A program made the position numbers and the translations under genes. From the NCBI GenBank assembly GCA_964501335.1, contig CAZCTC010000052.1, positions 1 to 55,612 of the forward strand: 55,612 nucleotides of DNA. The letters run 5' to 3'. Shown here one piece after another: positions 24,613 through 33,439 of this stretch. The notes beneath the pieces are model-generated. The model was not told where the DNA came from, did no database searches, and saw only the letters and a list, made by a program, of their open reading frames with translations. This stretch comes from CAZCTC01 sp964501335 (GTDB lineage: Bacteria; Chloroflexota; Anaerolineae; B4-G1; SLSP01). Position 1 is the first letter of the stretch, and the number at the start of each line of letters is the position of its first letter.

Positions 24613-25377
24613 ATGACGACACAATCTTCCCCAGCAGTCTGGGTTGTAATCCCCACTTATAATGAAGCGGATAATGTGGGGCCAATGGCTGAAGCTTTGA
24701 TGGCGCTTCCCGTTTCTAATTTACATCTGTTGTTTGTGGATGATGAATCTCCAGACGGTACGGGAGCTCTGGCTGACGAATTGAGTCGGCGTTTTGCGGG
24801 ACGGGTTTTTGTTATGCACCGCCAGGGGCAACGTGGTTTTGCCCGGGCCTATATCGAAGGGTTTCTACATGTTTTGGCGCTGGGTGCGGATGTCGTGGTG
24901 CAGATGGATTGTGATTTTTCTCATCAGCCTCAGGATATCCCGCGATTGCTGGAAGCATTGAAGCCGGATGTCGATATGGTGGTGGGCTCGCGTTATACGC
25001 CGGGCGGTGGAACCGATCCCCGTTGGGGGGTGGGGCGTAAGTTGCTTTCCGGTTGGGCCAATTTCTACGCTCGCACCATTCTCTGGTTGCCAATTCAGGA
25101 TGCGACGGGGGGGTTCCGGGCCTGGAACGGTCGGTTGTTGCGGATGATCGATTTTAAGCAAATCCTTTCGCAGGGGTATGTTTTTCAGGTCGAGATGACC
25201 TATGTGGCTTACCGATTGGGGAGCCGGATTGTGGAAGTACCTATCTTTTTCCCCGATCGTCGGGTGGGCCAGTCGAAGATGAGTTTGAAATTGAAGATTG
25301 AGGCGGCTTTGCGGGTGTGGGAAGTGCTCTGGCGCCATCGCCGACTTTCTCCGGCCGCACGGCGCGCAACGGAGTAA
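24613..25377 (+). CDS. Dolichol-phosphate mannosyltransferase-like GT2 enzyme
   Basis: This 254-residue glycosyltransferase is of the Dpm1 type, which loads a sugar from a nucleotide donor onto a polyprenyl phosphate. Motifs in order are VVIPTYNEADNVGPM, FVDDESPDGTG, QRGFARAYIEGF, the DxD-like QMDCDFSHQP, SRYTPGGG, and DATGGFRAWNG near residue 170. There is no C-terminal membrane domain, so it is the short form. The ATG at 24613 follows AGAGG. Only four bases separate it from the large YfhO-type gene, which suggests the lipid-linked sugar is used by that protein. Confidence 0.85.
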   Translation: MTTQSSPAVWVVIPTYNEADNVGPMAEALMALPVSNLHLLFVDDESPDGTGALADELSRRFAGRVFVMHRQGQRGFARAYIEGFLHVLALGADVVVQMDCDFSHQPQDIPRLLEALKPDVDMVVGSRYTPGGGTDPRWGVGRKLLSGWANFYARTILWLPIQDATGGFRAWNGRLLRMIDFKQILSQGYVFQVEMTYVAYRLGSRIVEVPIFFPDRRVGQSKMSLKLKIEAALRVWEVLWRHRRLSPAARRATE

Positions 25378-25381
25378 TCGG

Positions 25382-28300
25382 ATGCGGCATCGTGCCTTCG
25401 ATGGGCTGCTGCTGGCTTTGTTGTTTTTGTTGCCGCTGTTGCTTTTTGCGCCGGTAGTTTTCGGGGGCAGGACCCTGTTACCGGCGGATATTCTTTATTC
25501 GTTTGAGCCGTTTCGTTCTCAAGCTCCCACCCTCGGAGTGACTCAGCCGCCCCACAATGGCCTGCTGGCGGATCTGGTGCTGGAAAATTATGTCTGGAAG
25601 CAGACGATTCTGGAAGCGTTTCGTTCCGGACAGTTGCCGTTATGGGACCCTTATCTTTTCTCCGGCCATCCCTTTTTGGCCAATGGTCAGCATTCCGCGC
25701 TTTATCCTCTCAGTGTAATTTATTACCTTTTGCCTTTGCCTCTGGCTTATGGGGTTTTTACCGTGGTGCAGTTGGGACTGGCGGGTATCTGGATGTATTT
25801 GCTGGCGCGTACGTTACGGGCGCCGCGGCTGGGGGCTTTTCTGAGTGGGATTGGGTTTCAGTTCAGCGGCTTTTTGATTGTTTCGGTGGTTCACCCGATG
25901 ATCCTGGCGGCGGCTTCCTGGCTGCCGCTGATTTTGTTGTTGGTGGAGCTTACCATCCGGCGCGATCCTTTCTGGCGTTGGGGGCGAAGCGGTATTCCCT
26001 GGACTTTGCTGGGAGCGGTGGCGTTAGGCTGTCAGATCCTGGCGGGACATGGGGAAAATACCTATTTTGTTTTGCTGGTTACCGGTGCTTTTGCCGGGTG
26101 GCGGTTGATCCATACGGCGTTGATGACGCCGCGGTCGAACTGGCGAAAGCTGGTGATTACACCGGCTCTTTCCTTATTATTGCTGGTTGGGCTGGGGGCC
26201 GGGTTGGGGGCAGTGCAATTGTTGCCCCTTTATGATGTGATACAGACCAGCTTCCGGCAGGGTTCGGTCAGCCTGAGCGATGTGTTGGGGTGGGCCTATC
26301 CTGTGCGGCGGTTGATTACTTTTTTGATTCCCAATTTTTTCGGCAATCCGGCGCATCATAGCGTGCAGGATGTTTTTACCGGTCAGCTGATCCAGGCCAC
26401 GGTCAATTCCCAGGGACAGCCGATCCAGTCGTTCGACTGGGGCATTAAGAATTACGTTGAGGGTGGAGCTTATCTGGGTCTGCTGCCGATCTTTCTGGCG
26501 GGGCTGGCGGTGCTGCGTCCGCTGCTCTTTGGAGAGGGTAACTGGCGCACACGCGTGCGGCGTTGGTTCGAGCATCCCTATATCCCCTTCTTTTCATTCC
26601 TGGGCCTTTTCTCGTTGGGTTGCATTTACGGCACGCCGCTCTATGCGATCGTTTATGCTTTGCCATTCTTGAATCAGTCCCATTCGCCGTTTCGGTGGGT
26701 TTTTCCGCTGACCGTTTCGGTGATGGTGCTGGCGGCGTTGGGCGTTTCGGAGATCCGGACGCTGCGGGCGACGCTGGAGGAACGCTGGCGGGGGGGCGTG
26801 AAGTCGCCCCGGCGGCCCTGGTGGATGCGGGTGCTTTTCCTGAATACAACGCCCGGGTTGGTTTCGGCGCTGGCGGCTTTTTCTTTCTGGGGCGGGGTGT
26901 TGTTGTTTGCGGGGCTATGGATTTCCCGGTTGATCTATCCGACGCTCGAACCGGGGATTGAACGGGTTTTCCTCTCGCTGGCGAAGGCGCCTGAGGCTTT
27001 CCCTGATGTGCGGACTTTCTATTCCTATGAGTTCCCCTGGATTTTGCTGGCCTCTTTGTTGTTGATGGGGACGGGTGTAGTGCTGCGGGTGGCTCATTGT
27101 CCGATCTATCTGCCGGCGCGATTGCAGCGGCGGCCAGTGTGGGAGGCGATGGCCATTGTGATTCTGCTGGTCGATATGTGGAGTTTTGGCGTGGGGTTCA
27201 ATCCGGCTTCGGATCCGGCCTGGCTGACGACGACGCCGCCGGTGGTGGATTTCCTGCGGAAAGATGCTACATTGTGGCGCTTCTCGGCTTTCGATCCACA
27301 CGGCGCCAAGACGTTCAATATGAATGCCGGGATGTATTTCGGTTTTCAGGATATTCGGGGCTACGACAGTCTTTTCTCTCAGCAGTATGTGCGGTATATG
27401 CAGTGGATCGAGCCGCAGGGGGAGTTGCTTTACAACCGGATTGCCTCGTTCTCGCAGTTCTCCAGTCTCGACAGCCCGCTGACCGACCTGCTTAACGTCA
27501 AGTACATTTTCAGCGAGATCGAGGTTCCGTTGCCCAAGTATCGGGAAGTTTTCCGGCAGGGCGACTTGCGGGTTTACGAGAACCTTTCGGTGATGCCCCG
27601 GGCCTATACGTTGCCGTTGACGGCGACGCTGGTAGTGAGCGATGTGAATGCCATTTCGGCGACGATCCAGACGCACGATCCGCGGTTCTTTGCGATTGTG
27701 GAGGCGGCGGATGTGACGCGGGTTGCACCGGGTCGGGGGCTATGTGATACGCTTCCTTGCCATGAACCGGCGCAGGCGACGGCGCAGCCGCAGGTCGTGG
27801 TGGCTTATGAGCTGAATCAGGTGGTCGTGGAGGCGCATCCGGCGGAGCCTGCCTGGCTGGTGTTGGGCGATGCCTATGCCGCCGGTTGGAAGGCCTTTGT
27901 GCGGCCGGTGGGGACGGCTGAGGATGCCGAGCATGAGGTGCAGATTGCCCGGATGGTCGGAAATTTCCGGGGGGTGGTGCTGGAGCCGGGCGATTGGACG
28001 GTGCGGTTCAAGTACAGCCCGGACAGTGTGAAGGTGGGAGCCTTCACTTCGTTCCTGGCCGGGATGATTCTGGTTTTTATTGCCTTGATCTGGGGCTGGC
28101 GGCGTGGGTATCAACAGGATGACGAGTCGGACAGCACGGTCAAGCGGGTGGCCCGGAACAGCGTGGCGCCCATTGCGCTCAATCTGTTCAATCGGGCGAT
28201 CGATTTTGCGCTGGCGGCGTTGATGCTGCGGATTTTGGGGCCGGCCAATGCAGGCGATTACTATTACGCCATCGTTATTTTCGGCTGGTTTGAGATCTTT

Positions 28301-29584
28301 ACCAATTTCGGGTTGAATGCTTATTTGACCCGTGAAGTTTCCTGCTGCCGGGATCGGGCCAGCAGTTACTGGTTCAATACGACGGCGCTGCGGTTCTTGC
28401 TGGTGCTGGCGGCGCTGCCGGTGCTGGGAGGGGTGTTGTGGTTGCGGCAGGCTTTGATCACGCCGGCGCTCAATTCCCAGACCCTGATCACTATCGGGTT
28501 GCTCTATCTGGCGCTGGTGCCGGGCTCTTTCTCGACCGGGCTGACGGCGCTTTTCTACGCTTACGAGAAGGCGGAATATCCGGCGGCTCTGACCACCCTT
28601 TCCACGCTGCTCAAGGCGACCTTTGGGGTGATTGTGTTGGTGCTGGGCTGGGGGATTGTCGGGCTGGCCGGGTCGGCGGTGGTGATCAGCTGGGTCACGA
28701 TGGCGATTCTGGCGGTGGTGGCGTGGCGGTCTTTCTTTACGCCGCGTTGGGAGCTTGATCGAACGTTACAGCGGGCCATGCTGGTGGAATCGTGGCCACT
28801 GATGATCAACCATCTGCTGGCGACGCTCTTTTTCAAGGTCGATGTGGTGTTGCTGGAGGCGATGCGCGGCAGCGAGGTGGTGGGGTGGTACAGCACCGCT
28901 TATAAATTCCTCGATGCGTTGAACATCATTCCGTCGATGTTTACCATGGCCGTTTTCCCGGTTGTTTCGCAGCAGGCGCAGGAAGATCGTGAGGCGTTGA
29001 CCCGTTTCTATCGGTTGGGGGTGAAGCTGCTGGTGTTGCTGGCGCTGCCGGGAGCCCTGGTCGGGACGCTGCTGGCGGAGGAAATGGTGCTGTTGTTGGG
29101 CTCTCAGGCCTATCTGCCGCATTCGATGATTGCATTGCAGTTGATGATCTGGTCGATTCCCATTGGCTGGATCAACAGTCTGACCAACTATGTGTTGATC
29201 GCATTGAATCAGCAGCGTTATCTGACGCGGGCTTTTGTGATCGGATTGGTCTTCAATCTGGCGGCGAATCTGCTGTTGATTCCGGTTTACGGTTATGCCG
29301 CTTCGGCGGTGATTACGATTTTCTCGGAGCTGGCGCTTTTGATACCCTTTGCTATTGGTTTGCAGCGGCAACTGGGGGACCTGCACTGGTTGGAGATGTT
29401 GTCTCGACCGTTAGGCGCGGGGACGGCGATGGGGCTGGCGGCCTGGTTGCTGTTGCCGTTTGGTCGAGGCGTGGCGCTGTTGGGAGGGATCGTTCTTTAC
29501 GGGTTGATCCTCTGGCGCTGGGGAATGCTGGCGCCTGAGGAGCGGAAGATTCTGGCGCCGCTGTTTCAGCGGGGTCAGGCGTAG
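25382..29584 (+). CDS. YfhO-like membrane protein fused to a Wzx/MATE-type flippase
   Basis: This 1400-residue protein has two halves. Residues 1 to about 905 look like the YfhO family: many membrane helices from residue 10, an early YSFEPFRSQAP loop, PLWDPYLFSGHPFLANGQ, IRGYDSLFSQQYVRY and an exported domain near 610-880 ending in a membrane segment. After a charged linker (QQDDESDSTVKR, about 911) a second multi-helix unit begins with NLFNRAIDFALAALMLRILGPANAGDYYYA, the opening of the polysaccharide flippase family, and runs about 480 residues with the usual 12-14 helices. YfhO-type proteins transfer sugars from polyprenyl carriers. GGAG precedes the ATG. It is coupled to the Dpm1-like gene. 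Confidence 0.82.
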   Translation: MRHRAFDGLLLALLFLLPLLLFAPVVFGGRTLLPADILYSFEPFRSQAPTLGVTQPPHNGLLADLVLENYVWKQTILEAFRSGQLPLWDPYLFSGHPFLANGQHSALYPLSVIYYLLPLPLAYGVFTVVQLGLAGIWMYLLARTLRAPRLGAFLSGIGFQFSGFLIVSVVHPMILAAASWLPLILLLVELTIRRDPFWRWGRSGIPWTLLGAVALGCQILAGHGENTYFVLLVTGAFAGWRLIHTALMTPRSNWRKLVITPALSLLLLVGLGAGLGAVQLLPLYDVIQTSFRQGSVSLSDVLGWAYPVRRLITFLIPNFFGNPAHHSVQDVFTGQLIQATVNSQGQPIQSFDWGIKNYVEGGAYLGLLPIFLAGLAVLRPLLFGEGNWRTRVRRWFEHPYIPFFSFLGLFSLGCIYGTPLYAIVYALPFLNQSHSPFRWVFPLTVSVMVLAALGVSEIRTLRATLEERWRGGVKSPRRPWWMRVLFLNTTPGLVSALAAFSFWGGVLLFAGLWISRLIYPTLEPGIERVFLSLAKAPEAFPDVRTFYSYEFPWILLASLLLMGTGVVLRVAHCPIYLPARLQRRPVWEAMAIVILLVDMWSFGVGFNPASDPAWLTTTPPVVDFLRKDATLWRFSAFDPHGAKTFNMNAGMYFGFQDIRGYDSLFSQQYVRYMQWIEPQGELLYNRIASFSQFSSLDSPLTDLLNVKYIFSEIEVPLPKYREVFRQGDLRVYENLSVMPRAYTLPLTATLVVSDVNAISATIQTHDPRFFAIVEAADVTRVAPGRGLCDTLPCHEPAQATAQPQVVVAYELNQVVVEAHPAEPAWLVLGDAYAAGWKAFVRPVGTAEDAEHEVQIARMVGNFRGVVLEPGDWTVRFKYSPDSVKVGAFTSFLAGMILVFIALIWGWRRGYQQDDESDSTVKRVARNSVAPIALNLFNRAIDFALAALMLRILGPANAGDYYYAIVIFGWFEIFTNFGLNAYLTREVSCCRDRASSYWFNTTALRFLLVLAALPVLGGVLWLRQALITPALNSQTLITIGLLYLALVPGSFSTGLTALFYAYEKAEYPAALTTLSTLLKATFGVIVLVLGWGIVGLAGSAVVISWVTMAILAVVAWRSFFTPRWELDRTLQRAMLVESWPLMINHLLATLFFKVDVVLLEAMRGSEVVGWYSTAYKFLDALNIIPSMFTMAVFPVVSQQAQEDREALTRFYRLGVKLLVLLALPGALVGTLLAEEMVLLLGSQAYLPHSMIALQLMIWSIPIGWINSLTNYVLIALNQQRYLTRAFVIGLVFNLAANLLLIPVYGYAASAVITIFSELALLIPFAIGLQRQLGDLHWLEMLSRPLGAGTAMGLAAWLLLPFGRGVALLGGIVLYGLILWRWGMLAPEERKILAPLFQRGQA

Positions 29585-29616
29585 ATCGGCTGGGTGAAGA
29601 TCAGGAGGACCCGACG

Positions 29617-30828
29617 ATGGAGCTTTCGCAGATGGAACAGATGGTCCGCTGGCTCGATGAAGAGCGCAAGCGCGACAAGGCATTGATTTCGGCGCTGCAG
29701 GAACGGTTGGAACAGCAGCTGCAGGTGATTGAGACTCAGGCGAAGGAGCTGGTGGTATTGCGCCAGGATCTTTCAATTCTGCGCACGGATTTGCATCGCA
29801 CCGACGATTATCCGGCCTTGGTGGAAAAGACCCATCGCGATCTATCGTCGATGATCGAAGATTTGAAGGAACAGGTGCGCCGCAATCAGGGGGAATCGGA
29901 GCGGCTGCGCCGGATGGAAGTGGAATCGTTGACCTCGCAGGTGGTGGAGCTGGATAAGAAGATCCGGCCGCTGTTCCGGTATGAGGAAGCGTTGAAGGCC
30001 CGGGAGGCCGGCGAGCAACGGATTCAGGCGCAGGTGCAGCAGATTTCGGGGACCCTGACCGATCTTTCGAAACGTACGGAAGACCGTATGCAGTTGATCG
30101 TTTACCTGGATGAGCAGCGTCGGGCGGATGCGCGGAAGCTGGTTTCGCTGGAAGGTGAAATCCCTCCGTTGCGGAAAGGGATCGATGAGCTTTCGGTGAA
30201 GCTGGTGCGGTTGGAGGATGCCATCCGTAAAATCCCCAGCCGGGTGGAAGAGGCGATTCAGATTGCCAAGTCCTATGAACCGAAAATTGAAGAGCTGCGC
30301 GTGGCGGATTTTCAGCGCGAGCAGCGCATGAAGGTCTATGCGGATCAGGCCGAGCGGGTGAATGTCGAAGTGACCCGGTTGGTGGATCAGACGCAGAAAT
30401 ATGCCCTGATTTACAATCAGAATAAGCAGGCTTTGGAAGCGCTTGAGGCGTTCCAGGTACGGTTGGACAAGCGGCAGAGCGAAAGTACGGAAATGCAGCG
30501 TCTGTCGGAAGAACGGATCAAGCGGCAGTGGGAAGAGTGGCAGACTAACTTTGCGAAGGACTGGCAGAAGCGGTTGGTGGGTGAAGAAGACCGCTGGCGC
30601 CGGCAGGATCTGGCCAATCAGAAGGTTACCGATCACTTTATCGATCTCGACGATCAGGTGAAGGTTTACTATCAGGAATTGACCGGGTTGTGGGAAGAGT
30701 TGGGGAATATGCCGTCGCGCTGGGAGAAGTCGCTGCGCGAGGCGACGCAGGCGAATCTGGAAGTGCCGCAGCAACGGATCAAGCTGTTACGGCGCTATGC
30801 GGAAGAGAAGCACAAGGAATTGTTGTAA
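29617..30828 (+). CDS. Long coiled-coil protein
   Basis: This 403-residue, highly charged protein has an almost continuous coiled coil and no membrane segment or signal peptide. Gln, Glu, Arg and Lys heptads run from residue 1 to about 330 (for example EERLEQQLQVIETQAKEL-like repeats). A Trp-rich part follows at about 305-385 (WEEWQTNFAKDWQKRL, LWEELGNMPSRW). AGGAGG precedes the ATG, 32 bases after the YfhO-flippase gene, so it is probably the last gene of that operon. A structural or scaffolding role is an inference. Confidence 0.7.
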   Translation: MELSQMEQMVRWLDEERKRDKALISALQERLEQQLQVIETQAKELVVLRQDLSILRTDLHRTDDYPALVEKTHRDLSSMIEDLKEQVRRNQGESERLRRMEVESLTSQVVELDKKIRPLFRYEEALKAREAGEQRIQAQVQQISGTLTDLSKRTEDRMQLIVYLDEQRRADARKLVSLEGEIPPLRKGIDELSVKLVRLEDAIRKIPSRVEEAIQIAKSYEPKIEELRVADFQREQRMKVYADQAERVNVEVTRLVDQTQKYALIYNQNKQALEALEAFQVRLDKRQSESTEMQRLSEERIKRQWEEWQTNFAKDWQKRLVGEEDRWRRQDLANQKVTDHFIDLDDQVKVYYQELTGLWEELGNMPSRWEKSLREATQANLEVPQQRIKLLRRYAEEKHKELL

Positions 30829-30833
30829 AGGGA

Positions 30834-30850
30834 AAGTAGACAGTAGACAG
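30834..30850 (+). repeat. Short GTAGACA tandem repeat
   Basis: AAGTAGACAGTAGACAG lies directly after the coiled-coil gene. The same unit recurs at 32039-32070 and, on the other strand, at 52828-52858 and 55387-55417. Confidence 0.7.
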
Positions 30851-30886
30851 GGCCTTGTGGAAAAGAGGGCTTTGTTTGGGGTAATA

Positions 30887-30922
30887 AAAAATCACGGGGC
30901 CGCAGGCCCCGTGATTTTTTAG
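30887..30922. terminator. Bidirectional intrinsic terminator
   Basis: AAAAAATCACGGGGCC and its complement GGCCCCGTGATTTTTT flank a short loop. It lies between two convergent genes and carries A and T runs on both sides, so it can serve both. Confidence 0.88.
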
Positions 30923-30928
30923 TTCAAT

Positions 30929-31963
30929 TCAGGGTTCGATGTGGTTGAGGTCGCCCATGCTGGAGACGTCGGAATCGACCGTGGGGCTGCCGGAGTAGTT
31001 CAAGGAGCCGCTGCCGCTGATCTTTGCTTTCAGCGATTCGGAGACCTGAATGGTGGCTGAGCCCATCGAGCTGAGTTTCATTTCGGCGGTTTCGCTTTTC
31101 AGCGAACCGGCTTCATAGCTGCCGCTGCCGCTGACTTCGACGGTCTGGCGTTTGACTTCACCGCCGCGGATGTTGAGGCCGCCCATGCTGCTGAGGGTGG
31201 CTTCCAGGCGGTCGGCGTTCACTTCTTCCACATTGAGCGTGCCGGAGCCGCTGACTTCGGCTTTGAAGAGCGGGTTGTCCAGATCTTCGCCGGTGACTTC
31301 TCCCAGGTCGGCCGAGCCCATGGAGCTGAGGACGACGCTGGCTTCGCCGCATTTCAGATCGCCGGCGTTGTAGCTGCCGCTGCCGCTGACCCGGACGGCC
31401 TGGCCTTTGACGCTGCCGCCGTCGATGGTGAAGCTGCCCATGCTGTCGAGGGTGACATCGAGTTTGACCGCGGTGAGTTCTTTAAGGGTCAGGCTGCCGG
31501 AGCTGCTGACCCGGGCTTCGAGGGAATCGGCTTCCAGGTTGCCCATGTCCAGGCTGCCCATGGAGGAGAGATTGATGCGGAAGGCTTCGGCTTTAAAGTC
31601 GGAGGCGTGGGCGCTGCCGCTGCTGGAGATGCTGATTTCGTCTAATGAGGGGACGGTCAGATTATAGCGGATGGGAGAAATTGTGTTGAAACTGATGTTG
31701 GATTTCATCTCGATGGTGAGGCGGCCGTCCTGGACTTTGGTTTCGATGTATTGCATCAGGTTGTCGTCGGCTTCGACGGTGAGTCTGGTTTCATCACCCT
31801 GGGTGATGGTCAGGTCTCCGGGGGCTGCGAGGTCCACGGCGGTGACATTTTCAATGGGTCGTTCTTCGGTCACAGTGCGCCCGGTGCCTTGAATGATGGG
31901 GGTGTTTCCCATAGTGCAGGCCAGGCATAGCATGAGGATGGTTCCGATTATAATCCAGCGCAT
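30929..31963 (-). CDS. DUF2807 (head GIN)-type lipoprotein-like protein with alternating repeats
   Basis: This 344-residue protein belongs to the DUF2807 / putative auto-transporter adhesin group, which forms right-handed beta-helices on the cell surface. Residues 1-17 form a hydrophobic export signal ending in CLAC, an imperfect lipobox (Cys where Leu is usual at -3). Then come GTGRTVTEERPIENVTAVDL and the strand VEADDNLMQYIETKV, followed by eight or so degenerate repeats in which SSMGS and SGSGS motifs alternate roughly every 20 residues. It ends without an anchor. AGGA lies ahead of the ATG. It is transcribed alone towards the terminator it shares with the coiled-coil gene. Confidence 0.78.
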   Translation of the reverse strand: MRWIIIGTILMLCLACTMGNTPIIQGTGRTVTEERPIENVTAVDLAAPGDLTITQGDETRLTVEADDNLMQYIETKVQDGRLTIEMKSNISFNTISPIRYNLTVPSLDEISISSSGSAHASDFKAEAFRINLSSMGSLDMGNLEADSLEARVSSSGSLTLKELTAVKLDVTLDSMGSFTIDGGSVKGQAVRVSGSGSYNAGDLKCGEASVVLSSMGSADLGEVTGEDLDNPLFKAEVSGSGTLNVEEVNADRLEATLSSMGGLNIRGGEVKRQTVEVSGSGSYEAGSLKSETAEMKLSSMGSATIQVSESLKAKISGSGSLNYSGSPTVDSDVSSMGDLNHIEP

Positions 31964-32038
31964 AAGATTTTCCTTTCTTTTGATGTGTTTGAAGATCTAT
32001 GAGTGTACGCTAATAGTGTAACTGAAGTTGCTGAAAAG

Positions 32039-32070
32039 AAGTAGACAGTAGAAAGTAGACAGTAGACAGG
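32039..32070 (+). repeat. GTAGACA repeat, long copy
   Basis: This is a 32-base run of four GTAGA units with one altered unit (AGTAGACAGTAGAAAGTAGA and so on). It is the reverse complement of the copies at 52828-52858 and 55387-55417. Confidence 0.75.
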
Positions 32071-32084
32071 AAGAAACTGGGGAA

Positions 32085-32140
32085 AATTTTTTTGTTCATA
32101 TTTTCGCGCGCCCTACCCGGGCGCGCGAAAATATAGGCTT
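32085..32140 (+). repeat. Dispersed hairpin element, 3' part only
   Basis: A T run and GTTCATATTTTC lead into a perfect 16-bp hairpin (arms 32098-32113 and 32119-32134, core CGCGCGCCC), ending in a GGCTTTTT run. The 5' GACGCG half of the family is absent. Confidence 0.7.
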
Positions 32141-32178
32141 TTTGGGGCGGATGCAATTAGATTCAAGGGGGAGTGCAG

Positions 32179-33366
32179 ATGAACCGGGAAGAATTGCTGA
32201 AGGTGATCGATCAGGCGGAGGAAGACGGCCGGGCCATGTTGGAGCTGGAGCATTTGGAGATGGATTCGTTGCCGGCGGAGATCGGCCGGTTGACCCAATT
32301 GGATTATCTGTCTATTCGGGACAGTGACCTGACTTCGCTGCCGGCGGAGTTGGGCAATCTTGCCAATTTAAATACGCTCGTGTTTTGTAATGTGGCGATT
32401 GAGCGTTTCCCGGAATTCATGGCCGGGTGGCCGGTGTTAAGCAATCTTCAGTTTGACGGGGTGCCTTTGAAATCGCTGCCGGAGGCGTTAAGGCGGTCGC
32501 CGAATTTAAGGTCTTTGAACATTGAAAATCATCTGTTGGAGGAATTGCCGGAATGGTTGGGAGAGCTTACCAACCTGACCGTGTTATGTGTCGACCACGG
32601 CCCTTTGAAGAGGCTGCCGGAGGGGATGGCGGCGCTGGTCAATCTGGAGAGCCTGGATTTGAATGATGCGCAGCTGACGGAGTTGCCGGAATGGATCGGT
32701 CAATTCAAGCGATTGCGTTTTTTCTGGTGTCAGGGTAATTTTTTGACCGGATTGCCTGAAGGTATCGGCGGTTTGACGGCTCTGGAAGAGCTTGCTATGA
32801 GCAGCAATCAGTTGCAGCGTCTGCCGGAGGGAATCGGGCATTTACATAGCTTGCAGCGGTTGTTTATGTCGAGAAATCAGTTGGCCGAATTGCCGGAGGC
32901 GATGGGGTAGCTGGAAAATTTGAATGAGTTGTGGGTGTACGATAACCAGTTGACCTCGCTGCCGGAATCTCTGGCGCAATTGACCCGGCTGGAGGAATTT
33001 CATCTGCGAGGTAACCGGTTTTCTCAATGGCCCGGGGTGGTAGGGCAGATGGGGAATCTATGGGAGCTGGATTTCGAGCGTAATCAGCTGACGGCACTTC
33101 CGGATTCGTTTGGGGCATTGAGTGAGCATCTGGAGCATTTGCATCTGAATTTCAACCAATTGGAGACGGTGCCGGAATCCGTAGGGACGCTGAAAAATCT
33201 GGAGTGTCTGTCTTTGAGCGGTAATCCGTTGACTTCGTTGCCGGATTCTCTTATGAAGCTGGAGAAGTTGCGGTTTTTTTCTGTTCCTCGGGAGGTAGGG
33301 CCTTTTTTGACGCCGGAATTAAAACGGTGGATCGAGGAATTGCCGGGCGAGGTAAGGATTGGGTGA
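32179..33366 (+). pseudogene. LRR protein gene interrupted by an in-frame amber codon
   Basis: One continuous frame codes about 395 residues of leucine-rich repeats with the bacterial/plant-like 23-residue unit (LxxLPxxLxxLxxLxxLxLxxN). A single TAG at 32908-32910 splits it after residue 243. The stop occurs in EAMG-stop-LENLNELW, exactly where neighbouring repeats have Gln (GQL), so it differs from a working gene by one C-to-T change. No frameshift is seen and the repeats continue regularly to the TGA at 33364. The ATG at 32179 follows AAGGGGGAG. Options are a recent nonsense mutation, read-through, or a sequencing error. Confidence 0.8.
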
Positions 33367-33375
33367 GCGTTTTTT

Positions 33376-33411
33376 GAGGATGCGCGGGCCTTTTGAAGCC
33401 CGCGCATCCTC
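33376..33411. terminator. Hairpin between convergent LRR and GH44 genes
   Basis: GAGGATGCGCGGGC (33376-33389) pairs perfectly with GCCCGCGCATCCTC (33398-33411). It stands between two convergent genes and probably terminates both. It resembles the dispersed hairpins but lacks the ATGTTTTC flank. Confidence 0.65.
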
Positions 33412-33439
33412 ATTTTAACCGGGTGGAGTGTTTTTGGAG

